DNA of 37,765 nt. Source: Bacteroidota bacterium. GTDB taxonomy: Bacteria > Bacteroidota > Bacteroidia > Chitinophagales > LD1. The DNA is taken from positions 1 through 37,765 of the forward strand of contig JAPLES010000061.1 in NCBI GenBank assembly GCA_026391075.1, written 5' to 3'. The position numbers and the translations under genes are program-made. The notes beneath the pieces were generated by a model that worked only from the letters and a program-made list of their open reading frames with translations, did no database searches and was not told the origin of the DNA. Of the stretch, positions 35,401-37,765 are shown one piece after another (positions within the stretch are counted from its first letter, which is position 1; each line of letters starts with the position of its first letter).

Positions 35401-37765
35401 CTTTGAATGCAAACGGTTCGTTCACTTATGTGCCTGCACCAAATTACAGCGGTAGCGATTCATTCCAATATCGCGTATGCGATAACGGAACGCCACTTCC
35501 AAGTTTATGTGATACGGCAACGGCTTACATTACCATATCTCCGGTTAACGATCCACCGGTAGTGGTAGATACGCCAATTACTCAATGTGAAGATTGTGGA
35601 CCAATTACTGTTTGTATTCCGGTTACCGATGCGGATGTAAATACTGTAACTACTATTGCGGGTACTTTCTGCGGACCAAATAGCGGAACAGTTTCAACAA
35701 GTTTAATTTTGAACATACTTTGTGTTACGTATACCGCTAACGCGAACTTTAATGGTCTCGATTCTATTTGTATAGTAGTTTGCGATAATGGAGTTCCGCA
35801 ACTTTGCGATACAACCCACATTAGAATTACAATTACCCCGGTTAACGATCCGCCAATTGCAATCAATGATAATTATAATACCAACGAAGATGTAGCGCTT
35901 ATAACTTCATCGGTAACAGGAGTTCGTAATAACGACAATGATAATGCAGATGGAAATCCGGTTACGTCATTGACGGTAAATACAACTCCTTTAGTGAATG
36001 TAGGCAACGGCACATTAGTTTTGAATAGCAATGGTTCATTTACCTACACTCCAAATTCTAATTTCAGTGGAACAGATTCGTTCCAGTATATTGTTTGCGA
36101 TAACGGAACACCGCTTCCAAGTTTGTGCGATACGGCTACCGCTTACATTACTGTAAATCCAATGAACGATCCACCTGTAGTTCGTGATACAACGGTTACT
36201 ACACCAGAAGATAATCCGATTACAGTTTGCTTACCAATTACAGACCCTGATTTGGGACAACAGCACACAGTTTCAATTTGCGATGTGCCCGATAACGGAA
36301 CAATAACTTTTGGTCCTGTTGTAAACAACGGCTCATTGCCGCATACAGTTTGTATCACTTATCGTCCGAACTTAAATTTCAATGGTGTTGATTCAATTTG
36401 TTTAACCATTTGTGATAATGGAGTTCCGCAATTGTGCGATAACGCAGTTACATATTTCAATGTAACTCCTGTTAATGATCCACCTATTGCAACGAACGAC
36501 AATTACACAACTCTAGAAAACACAACACTTACTACTACATCTTCAACAGGTGTTAGAATAAATGATAACGACAATGCAGATGGAAATCCGGTAACATCCT
36601 TAAGTGTGAACACTACTCCTCTTGTGAACGTAGCTCACGGAACTTTAGTATTAAATAGTGATGGCTCATTTACTTATATACCAACTGCGAATTACAACGG
36701 AACAGATTCGTTCCAATATATTATTTGCGATAGCGGAACTCCACTTCCAAGTTTGTGTGATACCGCTACAGCGTATATTACTATTACTAGTGTGAACTAT
36801 CCGCCAATCGTTCGCGATACAATCGTAACAACACCGGAAGACACACCGATAACTGTTTGTATTCCAATCAGCGACCAGGATGCATTGGATACACATACCT
36901 TCTCATTGTGCGGTAGTCCTGTAAACGGAACCGCTACAGGAATGATAATTTCTGGAAGCAATCCGCAAACACTTTGTTTCACTTATACACCATATCCAAA
37001 TTTAAATGGTAGAGATTCATTGTGTGTAATTGTGTGCGATAATGGAACTCCACAATTGTGCGACACTACACATATCACGATTATAATAACTCCTGTAAAT
37101 GACCCTCCTTATGCTGATACAATTTATGTAGTAACCTACATGAACAATCCGGTAGGTGTAAATACTGCGGCTGCAACCGGAGATTTAGAAGGCAACCCTC
37201 TTACCTTCTCTTATGGTTCAGTTACTCCCAACAATGGAACTTATGGTATCACTGGAAACGGTGCAATTGTAGTAACTCCGACTACTGGATTTGCAGGAAC
37301 ATTCACTATTCCTTACGGAGTTTGTGATTTGAGTCCATACCCGGTAACAGTACTTTGCGATAGCGCAGTAATTTTTGTTACTGTTCTTCCTCCAAGCGAT
37401 ACTTTGAATAATCACGCGCCAATTGCGAATAATGATTACGCAACAACTCCATTGAACAATGCAGTTGTGATAAATGAATTAGCGAATGATTACGATGTAG
37501 ATGGAGATCCTCTTTCAGTAACCATTATTGGATTGCCATTACATGGAACAGTAACTGTAAATCCAAACGGAAGTGTGAACTACACACCTAATACAGGCTA
37601 TTTTGGTTTCGATACAATTCATTACACGATTTGCGATCCGGTGGGAACAACTCAGCCGCGTCCATTGTGCGATGATGCATACATCATCATATCTATATCG
37701 CGCGACCCTGAGTCAATTACCAATGATCCTCCTGTTGCAGTAGATGATTTTGATTTCATCTGCGC
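23442..37765 (+). CDS. Giant modular surface protein, 3' end beyond the window
   Basis: One frame runs from ATG 23442 to the edge without a stop: at least 4774 residues. The second ATG (23493) would give a simpler signal peptide, MRNLKSTRLAK...LFARA; both are possible. Architecture: an ENKGQW-type domain (HFIENKGQW, about 73-297); six SBBP-like repeats of a beta propeller (such as TYLGGSEDDE, TYVGGTGDEQ, TYIGGTGND; about 297-787); a GEVED domain ending SNGEVEDYMLL (about 792-970); alternating glycine-rich and Ig-like modules (975-2797); then cadherin/Big_9-like modules (2799 on). Asp-rich loops such as NNDNDNADGN suggest calcium binding. No enzyme motif is seen. The layout fits T9SS-exported adhesins; the expected sorting domain is outside the window. 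Confidence 0.9.
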   Translation, partial: MKNFLSLNLFSLFNYTVMRNLKSTRLAKSSFACLFFVAITLFARAENPLANLQLPRSNKSLTEQIKASENSIHFIENKGQWSPDVKMRGTTSTGYMQIMNDHIHFTSLKKEVGNEAEEKEEEEKAARNESHSEPVEAHGWGIYFEGSNLNYTISKEKELITKYNYFINNDPSHHATDVSSYGETVLKDIYPGTDLRMYSQKGQTLEFDWVIKAGSDFSKIKMGFKGQDNLTVDEKGNLRVVLRFDQVVFDIPEAYQIINGKKILVPLIFEVEGKTASFKALGKVDSGYDLIIDPSLKWGTFFDGNSTTFDAYLFAVELDAAGNVLCGGYTNESIANTYTGTVWGYDSTFNSNRDGILYKLKADGTSLLKVTYLGGSEDDETIYGISLSPDFSTIYTTGYTQSDNFPLSATPFTNAINAAQDGFVSVFPAATFATLTYSSYLGGTGTTDEMVSIRGLSNNSFIVGGTVSAAVPAGYINLAYDPTYSGGTEMYIGKFTTFSTLAFGTYVGGTGDEQLNDLLVFSDGKYAFSGTSGATGSFPALINNVATGPTGGNDGVIGVIPVAGGNFNMLSRIGGGGDDQFFGITAGPFDTIFITGRTASTDFPLGVGAAAGNRFQFTKDAGNDGFLAKMPKTGYSGGGTDPWAATFFGGNGDDRGNTLRTYTPYAAMIFGVTQSSNYDTLNISDGGGFFDGTYNNGWDIFFTVLGTDLKTIYFSTYIGGTGNDYLGQTGTPHGSNHFAVEGDSLICLGTTVHSDVLTPAIVGPAGVFDITKTHSGEDEHLIFKWRIGIVLNFDYSDAPTSYGNPNHIVINSLKIGSTIDKEDAAQPSYKAFKDDSLGTTPDDEDGIAGVGTYGTQVYVQDTSTRFTQVVNVTNNTGVTAILCGWIDFNEDGDFLDANEVDTVLVPSAIGLSTATLTWTGYNATNIFRNAPNDTSYMRLRLTTMGGFFVTNPSPTLSASNGEVEDYMLLRYHCVNLTGATIDTNGTTGCGTATGSIVITNGNLLPGVVYNVYYSKNGGALQGPFSYTTAGITGTLTISGLTAGTYTAVEVFHPTNHACGFTLPGSYVILDPNVPSAPSPVTATPNPICTGGTVQFNATGQAGASWSWTGPVSFTSTLQNPTRSITSTTMGGVYSVTQTVAGCTSAAGTVTLTVVTTPIISSATGTNPTTCSGTQGTITLNGLTAAITYTVTYTKTPGGAQGPVAITANGSGQVIITGLGAGSYSNFVVSAGGCSSAAFAGPVVLTDPAIPGAPTGLTAVPNPVCEGGILTLSATGTALAWTFPGGGTASGSPVVRNPVTAAMGGTYSVTQTISGCTSLPATIAVTVNLKPVIGGSSSTNPTTCGGSQGTITLTGLSASVSYTVNYLRGVTPQTATITSTAGGNVVITGLIAGSYSNLTVTLVSSGCTSNALAGPIVLSDPSTPAAPAVGSNSPVCSGNAINLTATGAGGATYAWTGPLSYSSASQNPSILNATTAMSGSYCATQTVAGCTSASACVTVTVNQTPAITTTASSNPTTCSGTQGTITLNGLVAGSTYTVNYTKTPGGAQGPVSIVANGTGQVIITGLGAGSYSNFTVTILGCTSANEAGPIVLTDPAAPAAPTVGSNSPVCSGNNINLTATGVGSSFTWTGPSFSSNAQNPTIVNATTSMSGSYCATQTLNNCTSPQACTTVTVNQTPSITSTSSTNPTTCLGTQGTITLNGLVAASTYTVNYTKTPGGAQGPVSLTANGTGQIIISGLGAGSYSNFSVSILGCTSAVIAGPIVLTDPSAPAAPAVGSNSPVCSGNTINLTATGVGTSFAWTGPGVYTSASQNPTRPTSTTAMSGSYCATQTLAGCTSPQACVTVTVNQTPSITSTASTNPTTCSGSQGTITLNGLIASSTYSVTYDRNGIGQGPFTLTSNVSGQIIITGLNAGSYANFIVTINACPSAAVAGPIVLSDPSTPAAPSVGSNSPVCSGNTINLTATGAGGATYSWTGPSFSSSSQNPSIGSSTTAMSGSYCATQTVAGCTSPQACVTVTVNQTPAIPTASASPNPICSGNNLTLTAGGVAGATFNWSYPDGGGTSTTSTTVTRNAVTTAMSGTYTVTQTVTGCTSTAAGTVNVTVNATPVITSTASSNPTTCSGTQGTITLNGLNASVSYSIAYSRNGTAQGPFTITSNGTGQVIITGLNAGSYTNIIATLVSTGCPSAPVAGPIVLADPSTPAAPTVGSNSPVCSGNTINLTATGTGGATYSWTGPSYSSSTQNPFIPNSITAMSGSYCATQTVANCTSPAACVTVTVNQTPSISSTASSNPTTCSGSQGSITLNGLNASANYTYTYNKNGSPQSGSGTTNASGQLVISGLTAGSYTTFVVTLVSTGCPSAALSGPITLTDPATPAAPTVGSNSPVCSGNTINLTATGVGTSYSWTGPSFSSSSQNPSIGSATTAMSGSYCATQTLANCTSPAACVTVTVNQTPSISSTSSSNPTTCGGTQGTITLNGLVASSTYSVTYSRNGVAQGPFSLTANGSGQIVISGLNAGAYTNFVVSINGCPSSAEAGPVTLTDPTTPGAPTVGSNSPVCSGNTINLTATGTGGATYSWTGPSFTSTNQNPSIGSSTTAMSGSYCATQTVAGCTSIPACVTVTVNQTPAITTSVGTNPTTCLGNQGTITLSGLNASVNYTVIYNKNGAGQGPFTITTNGSGQLIITGLTAGLYNGFVVTLVSTGCPSGAFGGSVTLTDPANPIAPTLSSNSPRCYGDTLKLFSTIVSGATYAWTGPASFASALQNPTRPSAVPAMSGTYSVVVTVNNCNSSPATLSVTVTSCPPVAVNDSYTTPEDNTLNVPVTGVLVNDNDPANPQQPLTVTTTPVCNPSHGAVTLNANGSFSYVPAFNYNGLDSFCYRVCDNESPVACDTAVVFITVTPVNDPPIVRDTTVTTPEDNPITVCLPITDPETATQSHLFQSYFCNAQNGTVSSVTINNGSNPHTVCVAYTPNANFNGNDSVCIVICDNGSPQLCDTATIHITVTPVNDKPNAVDDYFVSCTAVAITNNVLTNDFDIDGPSITVTGPIFGMGPFSGTLTSFFANGTFTYTPPSGSFNGIDSFAYVICDGGTPNLCDTGVVVLDYRCVNVPPVADNDYYTIPEDQTLNADVSTNDYDPDGAVLNYNTTPLVNVTHGTLTLNGNGTFTYIPTLNYFGADSFTYAVCDTGTPVKCDTATVYITITPVNDPPVVRDTTITTPEDTPFAVCLPITDVESFDLHVSAILCQPTAGTLSLFSVNNLSNPHEVCVTYTPNANYNGLDSLCLLVCDNGTPSKCDTAYIRINVTPVNDPPIAVNDNYSTNEDVTLTTTVSTGVRINDNDAADGNAVTTLTITTTPIVNVAHGTLTLSSNGAFTYVPTSNYCGNDSFQYRVCDNGTPLPSLCDTGTAFITINCVNDPPVVHDTIITQCEDCGPITVCIPVTDLDAGQQHFVTSVFCGPNNGTVSTTLSGPSFDVLCVTYTPNANYNGSDSICIIVCDNGSPSLCDTTHISITVTPVNDPPVVVNDNYSTNEDVAIVTTSVTGVRNNDNDNADGNAVTTLTVTTTPIINVSNGTLVLNSNGSFTYTPNTNFNGVDSFQYRICDNGTPLPSLCDTATAYITVNPVNDPPVVRDTTVTTPEDNPISVCLPISDPESSDLHSSVILCNASNGSLSIPAVNNISVPHQVCITYTPNLNFNGTDSFCVIVCDNGSPSKCDTAIVHINVTPVNDPPVAVNDNYTTTEDVAIVTTSVTGVRNNDNDNADGNAVTTLTVNTTPVINVSNGTLVLNSNGSFTYTPNANFNGVDSFQYRVCDNGTPLPSLCDTATAYITVTGINDPPVVADTIITHCEDCGPITVCTPVTDPDNGQIHYISSTYCGPNNGTVSSTLSGPLFNQLCVTYTPNANFNGQDSICIIVCDNGSPVLCDTFHEFITVTPVNDPPVALNDNYTTTEDVTLTTTSATGVRNNDNDNADGNPVTSLTVNGTPILAPVHGTLTLNANGSFTYVPAPNYSGSDSFQYRVCDNGTPLPSLCDTATAYITISPVNDPPVVVDTPITQCEDCGPITVCIPVTDADVNTVTTIAGTFCGPNSGTVSTSLILNILCVTYTANANFNGLDSICIVVCDNGVPQLCDTTHIRITITPVNDPPIAINDNYNTNEDVALITSSVTGVRNNDNDNADGNPVTSLTVNTTPLVNVGNGTLVLNSNGSFTYTPNSNFSGTDSFQYIVCDNGTPLPSLCDTATAYITVNPMNDPPVVRDTTVTTPEDNPITVCLPITDPDLGQQHTVSICDVPDNGTITFGPVVNNGSLPHTVCITYRPNLNFNGVDSICLTICDNGVPQLCDNAVTYFNVTPVNDPPIATNDNYTTLENTTLTTTSSTGVRINDNDNADGNPVTSLSVNTTPLVNVAHGTLVLNSDGSFTYIPTANYNGTDSFQYIICDSGTPLPSLCDTATAYITITSVNYPPIVRDTIVTTPEDTPITVCIPISDQDALDTHTFSLCGSPVNGTATGMIISGSNPQTLCFTYTPYPNLNGRDSLCVIVCDNGTPQLCDTTHITIIITPVNDPPYADTIYVVTYMNNPVGVNTAAATGDLEGNPLTFSYGSVTPNNGTYGITGNGAIVVTPTTGFAGTFTIPYGVCDLSPYPVTVLCDSAVIFVTVLPPSDTLNNHAPIANNDYATTPLNNAVVINELANDYDVDGDPLSVTIIGLPLHGTVTVNPNGSVNYTPNTGYFGFDTIHYTICDPVGTTQPRPLCDDAYIIISISRDPESITNDPPVAVDDFDFIC
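26365..31830 (+). repeat. Array of alternating two-type modules in the giant protein
   Basis: Type A units (NPTTCSGTQGTITLNGL ... GQVIITGLGAGSYSNF ... AGPIVLTDP) alternate with Ig-like type B units (VGSNSPVCSGNTINLTATG ... SWTGPSF ... MSGSYCATQT ... CVTVTVNQTP). I count nine A units plus a diverged first one, and eleven B units. One A plus one B spans about 515-530 bases. At 29500-29760 a B unit is followed by another B unit, breaking the alternation. Confidence 0.88.
31837..37765 (+). repeat. Cadherin-like module array of the giant protein
   Basis: Nineteen complete modules of about 100 residues and the start of a twentieth. From about 33 kb many alternate: a C form (NDPPIAVNDNYSTNEDVTL ... 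GVRNNDNDNADGN ... DSFQYRVCDNGTPLPSLCDT) and a D form (NDPPVVRDTTVTTPEDNP ... TVCLPITDPE ... DSxCIIVCDNGSPxLCDT). One C-D pair spans about 627 bases. The first few modules and the last three differ from this scheme. Confidence 0.9.

Noticed and set aside
26365-37765. A CRISPR array or transposon cluster, suggested by strong periodicity
   Set aside because: The period is about 315-630 bases, the reading frame is continuous, and the units encode Ig-like and cadherin-like modules.

Overview
The window comes from a member of the Bacteroidota. Evidence: TAnnTTTG-type promoter boxes just upstream of start codons, type IX secretion (T9SS) cargo with sorting domains of both styles, a DUF4835/PorD-like protein, SprB-type repeats, a Bacteroidota-type omega subunit behind BamD, and low-GC codon use. 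I cannot place it below class level; a gliding or sheath-forming environmental lineage would fit. Only the last 28 codons of the leftmost gene and the first part of the rightmost gene are present.

Left part (1-680): an unusual serine-tRNA locus. An intact minus-strand tRNA-Ser(GGA) is followed within about 15 bases by a small GIY-YIG nuclease gene. Two 59-bp direct repeats flank this pair. Each repeat sits inside the T-loop of a broken serine tRNA: the upstream one has lost its 3' end, the downstream one its 5' end. The upstream broken tRNA also carries a palindrome in its anticodon arm, and a close relative of that palindrome lies inside a 112-bp intergenic repeat near 20.1 kb.

Middle part (680-23440): mostly housekeeping and envelope genes. 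These are tatD (with a 5x7-bp repeat in its coding region) and a tight operon bamD-rpoZ-coaC-coaB-porD-like, in which the usual CoaBC fusion is split into two genes. Then come a GNAT acetyltransferase, a small secreted repeat protein, a T9SS-exported glutathione peroxidase, panB, an unrecognised lipoprotein, a PhoD-like phosphatase, a GT-C-like membrane protein with C-terminal TPRs, two abutting methyltransferases, a 1302-residue SprB-repeat protein with a gliding-type C-terminal domain, an M23 peptidase, a DUF2147 protein and a FadJ-like beta-oxidation enzyme. A possible small RNA lies between the TPR protein and the methyltransferases.

Right part (23442-37765): one open reading frame of at least 4774 codons that runs off the window. 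It encodes a secreted giant with an ENKGQW-type N-terminal domain, a propeller of SBBP-like repeats and a GEVED domain. These are followed by about 20 alternating Ig-like and glycine-rich modules, then 19 complete cadherin-like modules of about 100 residues, many of them in alternating pairs. It is probably a T9SS-exported surface adhesin; the expected C-terminal sorting domain lies outside the window. Together with the SprB-repeat protein, the peroxidase and the PorD-like protein, the window is rich in T9SS components and cargo. The best candidates for something undescribed are the repeat-flanked tRNA/GIY-YIG cassette and the modular giant.
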